In this document: in pieces, positions 21,801 to 34,795 of the stretch
Numbering within the stretch: position 1 is the stretch's first letter
Layout of the letters: the number at the start of each line of letters is the position of its first letter
Source: Beroe forskalii
Taxonomy: Eukaryota > Ctenophora > Nuda > Beroida > Beroidae
Assembly (NCBI GenBank): GCA_011033025.1
Contig: WFMF01000592.1
Location: forward strand, 1-64,000
Length of the DNA stretch: 64,000 nucleotides
Reading direction: 5' to 3'
Program-made: the position numbers and the translations under genes
The notes under the pieces: generated by a model
The model's database searches: none
Told to the model about the DNA's origin: nothing
What the model saw: the letters and a program-made list of their open reading frames with translations, nothing else

Positions 21801-23337
21801 TCTTAAGCCTTGCATGTTTCATTTATCCATTTTTATTGAAAAAGAGGTTGCAAAGCACTACACCTGCATGGGGGCTTTATGGTTGATTTATGATTTAAAG
21901 TAAGCAGACTTAATTGGGCCGTTTATTCTTTGGAAGCATTGAAAATTGATTATCATCATGATGCTATAATAGATATAGTATTTTAGCTTTTTGACACACT
22001 CCCAACCATCTATCAGAGTCGAAATATTTCATAAGTCAGTATCTATGAAATCCAAAATTTATCTCTACGAAGCTCTTTATCAAGTTTTTAAGTTATATTT
22101 TCAACGATCTACAATTCTTAAACGTGCAAATATGATATGGATAGTAAGAATAAGTTTCTAAAATATCAATCCAGACAGCAAATTATAATGTGCCACTGGA
22201 TCATTTCCATAAGATCATAGATAAATTACTAAAGAAAATAATAAAGCCAGTATACAAGAATCCTGTCTGTATTGATATATTGAATTTCTCCAAATAAACC
22301 GAGTCCCTTTCTGTTCCAATTTTGTAGAAGAAAAAGTTACATCAATACATCGTAATTTTTTATAGGCCTTTTGATTTTATAATTAGGCTTTAGTTTATTT
22401 GGCATATTGAATTATGTCACAAGCATTATGGAAGGGGCTGGGGTTCCACATTCGGTTAAATTCGGTTTTTTTGATAGAGTAGAATCCCAGTTTTCAGTAG
22501 GTTTTCTCTACATGAATTATATATCCCTAATAGCCAAAGTTTCAAATCACGAATTTGTCTGTTAAATTACAGTATGCATGAAACTTGGTTCTTGGTTGGT
22601 AGGTATGTTCTGAGTCATAATGATAAAGCTTAACTTTCGATAAGCCAATTTATGATTAATTAGGCCTCAACAGTGCAAAAATCGTTTTTGAAAATCGCTA
22701 TTTTGATGATATTTTGAAGGTCGTTTTTTTCACTTCAGGGGTCTCATTCAAAAATCAGCTTGATTTAAAGTTTATTTTTATGCCCTAAACATAACTATCA
22801 AGTTTCAAGGACCTGAGTGTCAAAAATTGTAGTCGAGGAGTAAGATTTAAAAAATTATTTTCGGCAGATTATAAGTTTGCTGTAATTACAGACAAATTTG
22901 CTACTTGAAAACCTTTACTTGAAAACCTTTACTTTATTTATAGGAACAATTATTTCTCATGCAGTTGAAAACTACTGAAAACTAGCGTTCTACTCTATCA
23001 GAAATAACTAAAATTGACCTCAAACCTCCAGCCCCCTAATACGAGCAGCTTAAAGTATGGTATAACATGATTAATATGATAAAGATTTTCTCAACTGGAT
23101 CATTGAAGCGATTACAATATCCTTTTGCAATTTGCATGAATGGGGACATATTATGACTTGCACAATGCACACGCATTATCGTTTATCGTAGTTGAAGGCT
23201 CACAGCCTCAATTGTATTGTAACAAGTTTGCCATAACAATTACCGTTTACTGTTATAGTTATTATTATTGTTATTGATATTATAATATAGTATAATGAAG
23301 GCGTACAGCTAGATTAATCATTACTGGGCACAGGCAT
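18803..23337. other. AT-rich intergenic region, no gene seen
   Basis: About 4.5 kb of A+T-rich sequence with only short chance frames on both strands. I find no splice-joined exons, RNA gene or bounded repeat. The start presumably holds the 3' untranslated region of the bHLH-PAS gene. Confidence 0.5.
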
Positions 23338-23462
23338 TCAATACTCCTCGTAAAATTTATCATAGACTTTAATGGCATCTTGCAAAAATTTCTCATCAAT
23401 GGGGCACTCGGTTTTTTGGAGAATTTCATAATTTCCGTCCGGTGTTTGATTGTTTATTTTGA
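23338..23462 (-). CDS. probable 3'-terminal exon of an unknown gene
   Basis: After a good acceptor (CAATTTGCAG) a frame of 41 codons runs to a TGA at 23338. It is rich in charged residues and ends KVYDKFYEEY. Composition and the acceptor suggest a real last exon entered in phase 1. I could not find a matching upstream exon between 23463 and 28965 and recognise no family. Confidence 0.35.
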
Positions 23463-26400
23463 CTGCAAATTGGTGTTATTGAAATTCAGTGTGCAAACTA
23501 GACTTGCTGTTTTAAGTAAGTGAAGGCCGGTGAAGGAAGGTCAGTTTTAAAGTTTGTGTCTTGGACTATGTTGGCAAGGAAGGGTTGAAATAAAAAGTGA
23601 TGTTTTAATTTTATAGTGGTTTTGTATTATAATGCACACTGGATTTCATGCATTAATATTCTGGATCTTGGATTTGACTGGGGTGACTTGGAATAATTCT
23701 GTTTCAAAGCGATGTAGTGTACAATGTACATAGCATCCATTTTCATACCTCTCAGTGCATTTCTTTTACAAATTCATTATATTAATCCCTCCAATTTGAC
23801 CTCTATAATGGCAGAATTATTACCAACTTCACTCGTATTGACCCAACGGCAACAGGCCAGGGTCGATATTGATTATCATTATACAGAGCAATTTTGTTCT
23901 GTGAGTAGCTACTACCGGATCCTTTGAATGTTAATTTTAGAAAAATCAAAACTTGTGTTTTATTGATCTCACTAAAAGTTGAAATATACCCAATCCATTA
24001 AAATAAGAAATAGAATCGATTATGTCTGTAAGCAATTAATACATTAATATTACAATCTACATTATCTATCTACAACTCAAAAATGGATCCATCCATTTTT
24101 TGTAGTCCCAAAGTCCAAACATTAGCATCCTAGTATCCTTCTATCTTTCATTTATTGTGAAATCTGAAATTTTCCATGCAAATCCAGTAACCAGTATTCT
24201 CACCTCGTTTGTATTAAATTTTTCGATTTCTTGGAAATGAGACCATAATTATAGGGAGGAATCGATATCCAAGTCTTATATTTTTATTCATCGAATTACA
24301 CTCCCAAGATTGAATTTAAGAACATAAGTTTATTTCTCTGTGATGTGAAATACATTGAATTGCAGTGTTCTAGCAAGATTTATAATTAAGTTTCCAGTGG
24401 CCTGGTATCTCTAATCTAATGCACACTAGAAAGCCATGTATTAATATGTGTGGAGCATGATAAGCCCCGCCTAAAAAGCTTCTTTGACATCACCAATTAA
24501 CCATTCTACTGTATGATTATGATGCCATTCTCAAGCGCCTAATTCTTTTTCCTACAAAGAGTACCCTCTCTCTGTAGTCTGAGCATTTTCCATTCAATCA
24601 TTCTCCTTCCTAGATTTACACATATCTAATTTATTCAACATTCCGTGTCTGCATAGGAAACGCTAAGTCCTTCTCACTGCTCATTGACTGTAATAATCTC
24701 ACACAGTGCAATGTAATATCACTGCTGCTGCAGTACTACATTGTTTTAAGGAAAATGGATTATATGGCGTTTTGATAATGCGACCACCTGTCCAATGTTT
24801 AATGGTGTAGAGTTACAACGGACCTTTATCGAATTAACCAATTTATTGTTTGCATCGCAAGATTATTTGAATGCGATAGCCTTTAATAAGCTTTTCATGT
24901 AGACATTATGGTAGAATTTAATTACTCCATGTCTAAACTCTTCCTTTAATGATATTTCCAGTGGTTTGGTTACACCTAAAAATTACTGCAGAAACTAAAA
25001 CCCCGGAAATAATAAAATTTTTACGTTTACTAAATCCTTTTTCAAATAATCGTTGAGTTTTCCTGCAAGGAATTATTTTTCGGAAACATCAAAAAGTTAT
25101 TCTGTTTCAAGTTGTATTCAAGGTCTATTGTAAATTTCCAATGAAATTAACCTTCGATACTCGCTGAATAAGCAATGAATGAACTAGGAGGACCTCAATT
25201 CGACAATTCATGCCATACGAGAATGTGGCAAGTGTATATCTCATAAAGTTGGACGAAATAGGAATAAACTACTTTCGTAGGTTAATTGATGTACTTTATA
25301 GTACGACCTTGAGAGCACTGCAGTCTCTGTCAGGTAATGAATTGCACCTTTAAAGCTTGACAAAAAACTGCACTCCATCAGTAACGTCACGCGCTACAAA
25401 AATTGATTGCCATTTTCTATGAGTTAGAAATGTAGAAAAGAAAAAAGACTTGAATCAAATTACTGTTGATTTATTAAGATTGGGATAGTCCTTGTAATTC
25501 GATGAAATATGAATAAAATGTAGATTAACTTACTTTTCAGAAATTATCTGAAAGCTAAGCTCATTACCCCTCGGCCCTCTCTCTTGATGGGTATATGAGT
25601 CTATTGATTCTTTATATATAAGCTGATTTTCTATCGCATCGGAACACACTCTAATGCATTAATAGTATCTTGTCCCTTTACTAAATCCATACTATTTGAG
25701 CATTGCAATGCCTCTGCTCTGACGTCAATCCAGGGACTCGAGAAAATATAATGGAGTTTTGAATTCGTACTGATAAGGTAAGTGACCATTCCTTCTAATA
25801 TAATTTTATAAATAAGAGATTCTAGATGATTCATGATATTATTGTGTAATGTTCGTGGGGGAATGAAATTGAGAAAATTAATTTTTCGGGTTAATTTTCT
25901 TGAGTTGATTTCCTGAAAACAAGTTCTAAAATATGTCTTGTTTATGTCGTATAGGAAAGGCAACATGAAAATATCAGCTTTGAGACCCCTGGTTTTTATT
26001 ACGTGAAAGTTGCGTTTTCTCGGACTGTTTAATAACAACAAGCTCCGCTTACAATCTGAATGAATTCCCAATAAATTTATGGAGACATTGATTCTGAAAC
26101 AAAATCAGTTCCATATGACAATTCATCCCGATACCTTAACGGAAGTGATAATATGGAGTACTTTGTCGTAGCCAAAGGTTTGAACCTGCAGGTCTCGCAT
26201 GCCCATTTTTGGGCACTTTTCATCTCCGCAGCCTCGTATATATATTATTTCAGTGTGAAGGTAAATTATCTGAGTGCAAGTAACATGTAGCAGACAACTC
26301 TCCATAGTATTATACGATGTGCAGGAGAAATAGGCGGGTAGGATGACGTCATTATCATATCATGATGTAGTGAGTTGATGACGTTGAATCGCCTATTTCT

Positions 26401-28965
26401 CGTGCGCGGCGTTTAGATTAATCTGAGGCTGTGTGTAATATAGCTCTTGCGACGGCATACTACCCCAACCTGACACCTGAAGGCGATAGTTCTGATGATT
26501 CTATGATATGTGACATGACAACAATATGTTAAATACGCATAATTTCATGTGATATATGTTGTGGCGAATCAAAATGGGGTTGGTGGCAGTTCCCTCATTT
26601 GCGAATATGTGGCGATGGGAGGGATGGGCCTCGCCTCTTGAAATTACACCATGTTTTGACCTACAAATATATATTACCAAATTATTTGAGTATTATTATT
26701 GAATTATTGGGAGGTGGTTCATATTGTCGCTGATAATTAATACTGCCACGTAATGTTGCCCGAGCTTTGCAGCGAGGTAAGCCAAGTTGTTTATGCATAC
26801 ATGTATGGGATCTTTTTCCAAACACAAAATTTATAAGTGATTATAAGTAACCATAAGTAATTTATTCTCAGTACCTGGGTATAAAAGTGAATGTTTTGAA
26901 ATAAATTTAATGTACAAATAAGTGATTGATATATACTGGATTTATCTGTAATCTGTATCGTACTTATTTGCACGGGAGTGGCACAAATAGATGTCAGTTG
27001 ATCAATGGATATCATGTTAGTTTTAAATGTCTAAATCTTATGCCTCCAACCATAGCAGCAATATCATGTGTGCTTTTAGCACCCAGAATGACATGACTCA
27101 TGAATCATTCTACATTGAGTTAAAAAGCCTGTAATGGAATATCTCTTCATCACTTGGTATGTAAGATGGTTATAATAAAATGTTACGTTCTCATGTACTT
27201 TTGTATAATAGAGTTTTCTGAATAGCACCATTTGAATTTCCCTCAACTAGATGTGAATGCTTTTTTAGGATTGTGTACAATTCCTCATGATCGTTCAGTG
27301 AACTTGTGAAAGTTGAGTAAAATTGAGAGTTTTATGCACACAGACTCCAACATAATAACCTCGTGAATGAGGTAGTGTGTACTTCAGTCATAAGCAAGGA
27401 ACGTTGAAAGGGAGGTAGAAAAGGCTGATAGAAGCGTTATGTCCTACTCAGCCCATGTGCACAAGTTGTCCTTTACAGGAAAAACCGGCCCCATTGCTTT
27501 ACAGTTTTAGAGTGGACAACATGCAATAATAAGGCAAGAAAGATTCCCATGGCTGAACCAAAGTGTAACCGTCCATGTCGAAAAGGAAGGAGATGATGTA
27601 TTAGTTCAAAGCCCGAATAAACTCACTTTGTACGTGGGGGTTATGATTGAATCCATTAAAAAAGTAAGACGAAAGTACACGTTGTAGCTTTATACTACAG
27701 TACAAAATGGCCAAGTCATTACATTCTATCTCTCATTACGCTCTACTCTAACACGCGCCCACGTGTCAGGAAATGTTTAACAGGACATATCCCGAGCCAC
27801 GAATCATTGCATAAGCTAAAGGGAATATGACCAGAAAATCCTATGTCCCAAGGTCGGGAAATTTGGGATGGTTTCTGGACATGTCCCGAAAAACATCAAC
27901 TTCCATGAACTCCACAGTGCGAGGCGATATTTAAATTAAAGCTCCTCTTGACTGTGTAAACTGTAAGCAAACAAGTTGCGACTACCTTGCATTTCTGTAC
28001 TCACATGCAAAATGTAGATTGCATTGCTATGTAGACACTTCCTTCACTTCTTTCGCAGCCACTCATACACATTTCACACTGTACTGTATAGTGTGTTCAC
28101 ATATATACTCGTACTTTGTACACACACACTTACACACACGTTGTACATATATACACACACCTACACGCAATCTCACGTGAGTTCGTGACTCCACTTAATT
28201 CCATTACACTCAAGGCTAAGTTAAGAAAGTGGGTGCAGTTTCTTTGGAGATCACGGTGCTCCGAAAGTATCATGGAATAGGGATTGTTGTTTCTGTCTTT
28301 CTGTAGCGTGAATTTCGCTAATGGATAATTGATATCCAGGGATAATGGATAACCCTTCTATCTAAAACTCTAAAAAATGCGTGCTGTGATCAATGCAGCA
28401 TGAATAGTTCAATTTCATGATGATGTCACTGTGAAAGCTTCTCCGGATATCCTAGTACGTTTGTGTGTCATTTAATTTTGCAATGGGTTCCTAGTTTTCA
28501 GATTTCATTTTGTGGCATGATTGAATGGCCTTTTTGAAGCTGAATTTGAACAAGAAATTTCCTTAATTTGTCAAATTTTCAGTCTGTCAACATTCCTTTT
28601 CCTATACCTCTCACGCGTTTTGATACCTTAACTACACATCACTTTGCATAGCAACAGGAGCTGTCAGCTGGTTTAATGACGCAATATGTATAATTGTCTT
28701 GAGTCGACGTAGGTCAATATACCTTGATGACGTCATTGGTATTTCAACAACTTTAATGTTCTCTATAGTACAAGGTGTGATATACTACACAGTATACATT
28801 CGATATATATTAGTATTACACTGAGTGACATTCCTCGGAGCGTATAGAGTTTTCTGTTAGCGGGAAATGGGAAGCTGCTAATGATGTCATTATCGCAGAT
28901 CAGAATAGCGCGCTGATGACGTAGATTCGTCTATATTTTCACAGCGTATCTCTACGAAACGGGTC
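23463..28965. other. AT-rich region, no convincing gene
   Basis: Only weak candidates: a 146-codon minus frame at 25631-26071 with its only plausible ATG well inside, and a 60-codon minus frame at 26123-26305. Neither shows a domain or fitting splice sites. A small hairpin repeat with a TGACGTCA core is listed separately. Confidence 0.45.
26319..26399. repeat. hairpin repeat with TGACGTCA core
   Basis: GAGAAATAGGCG at the left is the exact complement of CGCCTATTTCTC at the right. Between them are GATGACGTCATTATCAT and GTTGATGACGTTGAATC. Related sequences lie near 28860-28945, 37704-37790, 43045-43130 and 48105-48185, all with a GATGACGTCATTATCAT-like first half and a GATGA(T/C)G-like second half about 30 bases later. 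Confidence 0.5.
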
Positions 28966-29449
28966 TCTAGTCGATTCCGGGAATTGTCTACCTTTCCCGG
29001 TAACTAATTCCAGCATCAGTATATGTTAGTGCATATTCGCCTTTAATGCTCTCTTATTAATTAATTAGTTTAGTTAATGTAACAAATCTAATAGAAAATG
29101 TATACGAGGAATATTCATTACTTTCTCAATACTAAAATTTCGCCTTCCACAGACTACAGTTATCAAACCCAAACTAATGTTAATTTTGAATGCAGAATTT
29201 GGGTATTTTAGGGGAAGCCTCCACATTTTCATTCTACCAAAATCGTTAACTCTGTCCGACTCAACGATTAATGATTTTATAAGCTCTTATAGCGTGCAAT
29301 AACATAAATATGCCTCATCATGTAGTTTCACTTCTTCCATATTGTATTTCATCACTACTCAGACATATTAGGATAGCAATCCCAATGTAGACGGGCTAGC
29401 CACCCTCCTAAAACTTAAAATCATAACGGCTCTCTCAAATTATACAGAC

Positions 29450-30280
29450 TAGTCGGTTCCCGTCCTACGGACGGCGAATTATGGCAGCCGCATGAGCTAA
29501 CGGCCACATGTCCCTTTGACAGTGATTTGACCGTGCGAGTTTGGAGAGGAAATTCGAAACTTTAATTTCTGCGAAAAAAGCTTCCCACGCCCCCAACGGT
29601 AACCCAATATTGCCGACAATATTCTCAAAACCTTTACTCATCATAAGCAACTTGATGGCGAAGGAATTTCGAAAAAATTCGAAACTTTAATTTTTGCGAA
29701 ATAAAGGGCGTGGCCTCCCACGCCCCTCAGGGTGACCCAATAATTCGGACAAAATTCTCAAAATTTTTATTCATCATAAGCAACTCGATGGCGAAGGAAT
29801 TTTGAAAAAATTCGAAAGTTTAATTTTGACGGAAAAAAAGGGCGTGGCCCCTCACGCCCCTCGGGGCGACCCAATATTGCGGGAAAAAATCCTCAAAATT
29901 TTTATTCATTATAAGCAACACAATGGCGAAAGAATTTTTAAAAATTCGAAATTTTAATTTTTGCGAAAAAAAGGGCGTTGCCTCCCACGCCCCTCAGGGT
30001 AACCCAATATTGCGGACAAAATTCTCAAAATTTTTATTCATCATAAGGAACTCGATGGCGAAGGAATTTTGAAAATTCGAAACTTTAATTTTGACGAAAA
30101 AAAAAAGGGCGTGGCCCCCACTCCCCCTCAGGGTGGCCGCAAAAAATTTCTATATTTTTCTGATTCATTATAAAGTTTTTGCAACACGATGAAAAAAGAA
30201 TTTCGTTGCCTACTTGAAAACGTACCGCCAGCCATAAATAAATATATATATATTAACAACACGCATTATATATAGTAAGA
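29450..30280 (-). mobile_element. Helitron-like element 1, 831 bp, non-autonomous
   Basis: Read on the minus strand it starts TCTTACTATATATAATGCG and ends with the hairpin CCGTCC-GTA-GGACGG, a 7-base spacer and CTAG, followed by T. The base before the 5' TC is A, so it sits between A and T with no target duplication, as Helitrons do. Copy B of the tandem duplication has the uninterrupted site (39865-39893) with the same flank length. The interior is about five units of about 133 bp, each with a GGGCGTGG-CCTCC-CACGCCC hairpin. No gene inside. Confidence 0.9.
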
Positions 30281-32311
30281 TACACATTGCAATATTATAT
30301 ATGTGGGTAGCCCCAGACCCCAGTAATCGCATCCCAAATCGATCTTCGATTCTCGAATGCTGAACTGTGTCAGAACTCATATTGTTAGATTTAGTAGAGA
30401 TCAAATCATTCTATAATTCTAAAATGCTGTTTCACTCTTTCGGCCAACAGCGACAAATGTTGCACACCTGATGACCTGACGTCACTTCTTTAGATTAGAT
30501 GTGTTCGTGAGATGATGCATTTCATGTGTCTGTTTTTCTGTGTCTATCATCCACGGTCGTGCTTAAATTCAGCGTGCTCCACACGTACATAACCACACTC
30601 CATTATTAAAGTGTGGTCGGGGATATACTAAATAATCACCACCAAAAACATACTTCACAAATTTACTGGTAGCACTCAGTACTCACTTGTTTTCCTGTAT
30701 ATGTACAATTCAACCCTCACTGCGTTCGTGTTTTATTTGCACTCACCACTTATCGAACAAATCACTAACTGGCCGTGTGGTTACATTGTCTTTGTGTGGT
30801 GCTTGAAGAATTTGTTGTGAAAGTAGAAACATGGTCCATGAACCATCAAAACACCAAATGGTTGTATTAACATGCCATGATTTAGCGATGTTGTGGCTTG
30901 TTCTAGTGTCACAGTCCATTTGATGTAGAAAACGCCATATTCTAAGCCATGATAATTACACTGTATCAAAGTTGTCCCCTGTGCCGGGTCGAGAGGAAGT
31001 CATGAACATGAGCACTTGAATGTGAAAAGGTTTGCATATTAAGCGGCTCCAAAATTTATTTAACCAATATTAGTTAAATCCTCAAATATGGGCTGTTTTC
31101 CTGCCTCGAAGTTCTAACTTTCAACGACTCTTAGATCTACTGGAACTGGAAATGAAATGAGATGCTCCACATTATTTTTTCTTATTTCTTACAGCACGTG
31201 ATCTGTTTTCCATGGGACCAAGGGGGCTTTCCAACGTCATATACTGCATATTCAGATTTCACAGAATGACAAGCTTCTCATTTCGCAATCATCTGAGGTT
31301 TTGGGTCGGTTATCAAATTATGCACGAGAGACACATGAAACTTTTAATCTCTAAAATGAAATTTGGACCATTGCCAAAGTTTACTTTCCTAGATGCTAAA
31401 TCTCGCATGTTCCATTAGCACTTAAAGTCTTTATTAATTAACTTCAGTGTGAATGTAATATTAGGTCCTTTAAAGGGATATAAAGTAACTTTTCTGCCAT
31501 AATATCCAGGGTCTCTCTTTCCATCAAACTGAGGTGGCACTCATTGAACAATGAAACATGTAATGAATGTCGAACAATTACAGAAGTATAGAGAACATTG
31601 CATTGTCTGAACGTTTCAGGGCTTACTGCTTAGTGTGTTAAGAGTATTATGATTGTCTGACCTATCATGGATCTATAGTTTCAGGCTAATAGATACAATA
31701 TCATTGTATCCAATCCCTCACAACATGATATGGTGTCAATAGGTAGATGTATATTTTGCATGCCACACTTGTAAATAGATGGTAGGGTGTAATCAAGCGA
31801 CCATTCAAACCTCTGATAATGGCGCCCCCTCAATCGCCTGTTCTTCTAGTATAGCATGTTGATCAGATACCAGAGCTCTTTGTTTTAGAAGATTCTAGGT
31901 GCTAGAAGTGGGCGTATAATGAATAATAACGAGATATAAATGGGCGGTATCTGCAACTCTTATAGAGTTATAGCATTGAGTTGACGGTTGACCATTCTAT
32001 ATCTCACTGAGCACCAGAAAAGCTTTCAGCTTCAGCAAAGAAGAAAAGGAATATATCTCTTATAGTCTAATATATCTGGGGCGGTCGGGACATCAAAATA
32101 TTCTTAAATTTTTGCGCCCTAAACCTCACCACCTATGTTTCAAAGCACTATAGTTGCCAGCTACTTCATCCATTTTTCTGAAATTTACGTTTGTTTTCTT
32201 CAAAATCTATAGCTCCCAGTGACAGAATACCTCTTGTGGGTCGTCGAGCGCAGATTTTCACTACTCAATTTGGTCGCCACCGTTACAAGAATTTTTTATC
32301 CGTTGAAAATT

Positions 32312-32590
32312 GAAAAATTTCATGGTATTTCCCATCTGAATCTGCTTCTAAGATCAATTTGGTAATGTATAACTTGATCACAACATCCCGCCACAGGCGA
32401 GAAATTTTAGTGTATTTCCTATCTGAATCTGCCTCTGAGATGAATTTGGTAATGAAGAATTCGATCACAACAGCCCGCCGCAGGCGAAAAATTTCATGGT
32501 ATTTCCCATCTGAATCTGCTTCTAAGATCAATTTAATAATTTATAATTTTATCACAACAGCCCGCTGCAGGCGAAAAATTTTAGGGTACT
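32312..32590 (+). repeat. 87-bp tandem array inside the hAT-like element
   Basis: Three full units and part of a fourth start near 32312, 32399, 32485 and 32573. Each holds TTCCCATCTGAATCTGCTTC and a CCCGCCGCAGGCGA-like end. The unit length is close to a multiple of three, so a long frame runs through on both strands; that frame is a by-product of the repeat. Confidence 0.8.
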
Positions 32591-32596
32591 TCGGAC

Positions 32597-33290
32597 GTTC
32601 ATCTTCTAGAGAAAAAAAGAATTTGGAAGAAATATCGATTAGACGAGGTGTTAGACCCAAGACTTACTTTTTCATAAACTTAATATTTCCTTGTGTTTCA
32701 ACAGTTGGTTGGCATTACTCAATTATTTAAGCATGTTTAGAACCTTCGAAACACATTCATCTATCAAAGGAAAAAAGAATTTTAAAAATATATCAATCAA
32801 ACGCAATGTTTCAGCCGAAAGTTAGCTTTTAAAAACTAAACATTTCCTTGTGTTTCAACCGCCTTTCATTGCTACTCAGCCTCTGAAGCATTATGAAAAA
32901 TTTCATGGATTATCTATCAACATGATAAAAAAGAATTTAATAGATATATCGACCAGGCGCAATGTTATAGCAAAAACTAGAGTTTTTCATAAACTGAATA
33001 TTTCCTTGTGTTTCAACAGCTTGTTATTTATAATCGACACATTTAAGCATGTTTAGAATCTTCGCAAAACAAACATCTACCAGAGGGAAAAAGAATTTTG
33101 AAAAAATATTGCTCAGACACAATGTTATAGCTAAAACATTGATTTTCGTAAACTAAATATTTACTTGTGTTTCAACAGTTTGTACTTAATAATAAACATA
33201 TTCAAGCATATTTAGAATCTTCGTAAATCATTCATCTACCAGAGGAAAAAAGAATTTTGAAAAAACATCGATCCGTTCTCAAGTTATAGC
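32597..33290 (+). repeat. 158-bp tandem array inside the hAT-like element
   Basis: Four complete units and a fifth partial unit begin near 32599, 32755, 32906, 33068 and 33229. Shared landmarks are TTCATCTACCAGAGG, AAAAAAGAATTTTGAAA, CGCAATGTTATAGC, TTTCCTTGTGTTTCAACAG and AAGCATGTTTAGAATCTTCG. Units are diverged from each other. No protein is encoded. Confidence 0.8.
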
Positions 33291-34795
33291 CAAAACAGTG
33301 AATATTGTGAGTATTTATTTGCCGGCGACCACACCATCGAGCGCAGCCCTGACGACCAGCGAGCGTAGGATGAGATTTTACCTGTAATTGTATTGTGGTC
33401 GTCGAGCATGGCGACCAACACCAGCGAGCGTAGCTTTTTCAGCTTTTTTCTGACGACCAGCACATTTTAGAGCTGCGTGTGCCGTTATCATTTGGACTAA
33501 CATTTGAACGAGACTACTTTGAAGTTTCCCCACGTGCTCAAACATTACAAATAATTAACGTATGGTTAATACAACTTATTTCAAACACAAGCAAATATCC
33601 CACGCATTATTATAGATGTTTAGAGTACGTTAACACAAGTTTTGCGGTACAATACAGCTGCGAGGGCTTGAGGCAGTCTTCGTAAATGTACTACAGACTT
33701 TAGTCAGGATGATTCTTACTCTCCACGACATAAATAAAGCTGTACAATTGTCAAACACAATGAAATACTAAGTTATTATAAGTCACGGTTATAATTTGGC
33801 GGCTTTTGAACAGTATCGTAAGTAATTAATTGCCGATTTGGTTTTGTTTATGCTAATTTCATTGGGAACTTCAATGCTAATTTCAATGAAAATTCGGTCG
33901 TTTGGATGTTTGGGTCGCCACTATCGTGGCTGTTGGTTGTCGAGCGACGCTCTCTCGCTCGCTAGGGTTCTGTCACTGGGCTATAGCTTACCGCAAGATA
34001 TGTAAATTGCGAGACGTGGATTTCTATTTTGGGAAGAGAACGCTCGTCTCGCATCACTTTTCCTTGAACAGCGTCTTCATATTATGTACATTAATGTTAA
34101 TACGTCTTGATAATGCTTCAAGCAAGTGAATAGAAGAATTTTAATGCAGATGTAAACCCAATTAATGGTGATATTCCGCCATCATTATATCATCATTCAT
34201 CAATTCAACGTTTCTTCAGTGTATTTGATCTTTAAGTATAAAAATTCAGTATTTCTTATGAACTGATAGTTATAGAGTATGAGATAGAATATGTATACGG
34301 AATAGTGCGGCCTTTCACTATGAGATCCCATGATCATGATGGTCTGACTGTGTTCTTGAGTTTTACTCATTCTCACTCACTGTGTGGTAAAGTTGTGTTA
34401 TCTACAGTAGCTGAGAAAAGAAAAAAATGTTTGAACTTAACATTTTACATTTTACAATTTCTCATTCATGGCCCATTGATGTTTGACGTTTCACGGTGTT
34501 CGAACTTGACATCCAACTGTCACTAAAGCTCTAAAGCAAATTAGGATTTATTGGAAGACACATTATAATATCAAGGGCATTCAACCTTATTTCAATCTGT
34601 GACAATAATATATTGTGATCATGACCTTGCACCAATAGTTCTAATAGGGGTCGTGACACTTCCTCTGACATTGACATTGACTCATTACCTATTTCTCTTG
34701 AACAGGGCACTTGTCAGATACTCTGTAACTTAATGACCGATCCTTCATTATCTGTTCCGTCTAAGACATGCAGGTCAGTGTGTGAAATGCACGAA

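Larger units (their letters stand above)
32215..33980. mobile_element. hAT-like element, 1766 bp, 8-bp target duplication
   Basis: Both ends read CCCAGTGACAGAA inward. The flanks carry CTATAGCT on each side (32207-32214 and 33981-33988), an 8-bp target duplication. Copy B has a single CTATCGCT at 41826-41833, so the boundaries are exact. An 8-bp duplication and CAGTG-type ends fit the hAT superfamily. Subterminal regions carry many GTCGTCGAGCG, CGACCA and GCGAGCG motifs, as expected for transposase binding sites. The interior is two tandem arrays and no transposase, so it is non-autonomous. Confidence 0.88.

Noticed and set aside
25631-26071. 146-codon minus frame
   Set aside because: AT-biased composition, no suitable start, no domain and no splice sites that fit neighbouring candidates. 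I keep it only as a mention in the region entry.
30781-30969. 62-codon minus frame kept in both duplicate copies (also 40431-40619)
   Set aside because: The copies are so similar that any frame would be kept; no domain, no splice context and no better conservation than the surrounding DNA.
32283-32730. Frames on both strands through 32283-32730
   Set aside because: They follow from the 87-bp tandem unit (a multiple of three) inside the hAT-like element and show no domain.
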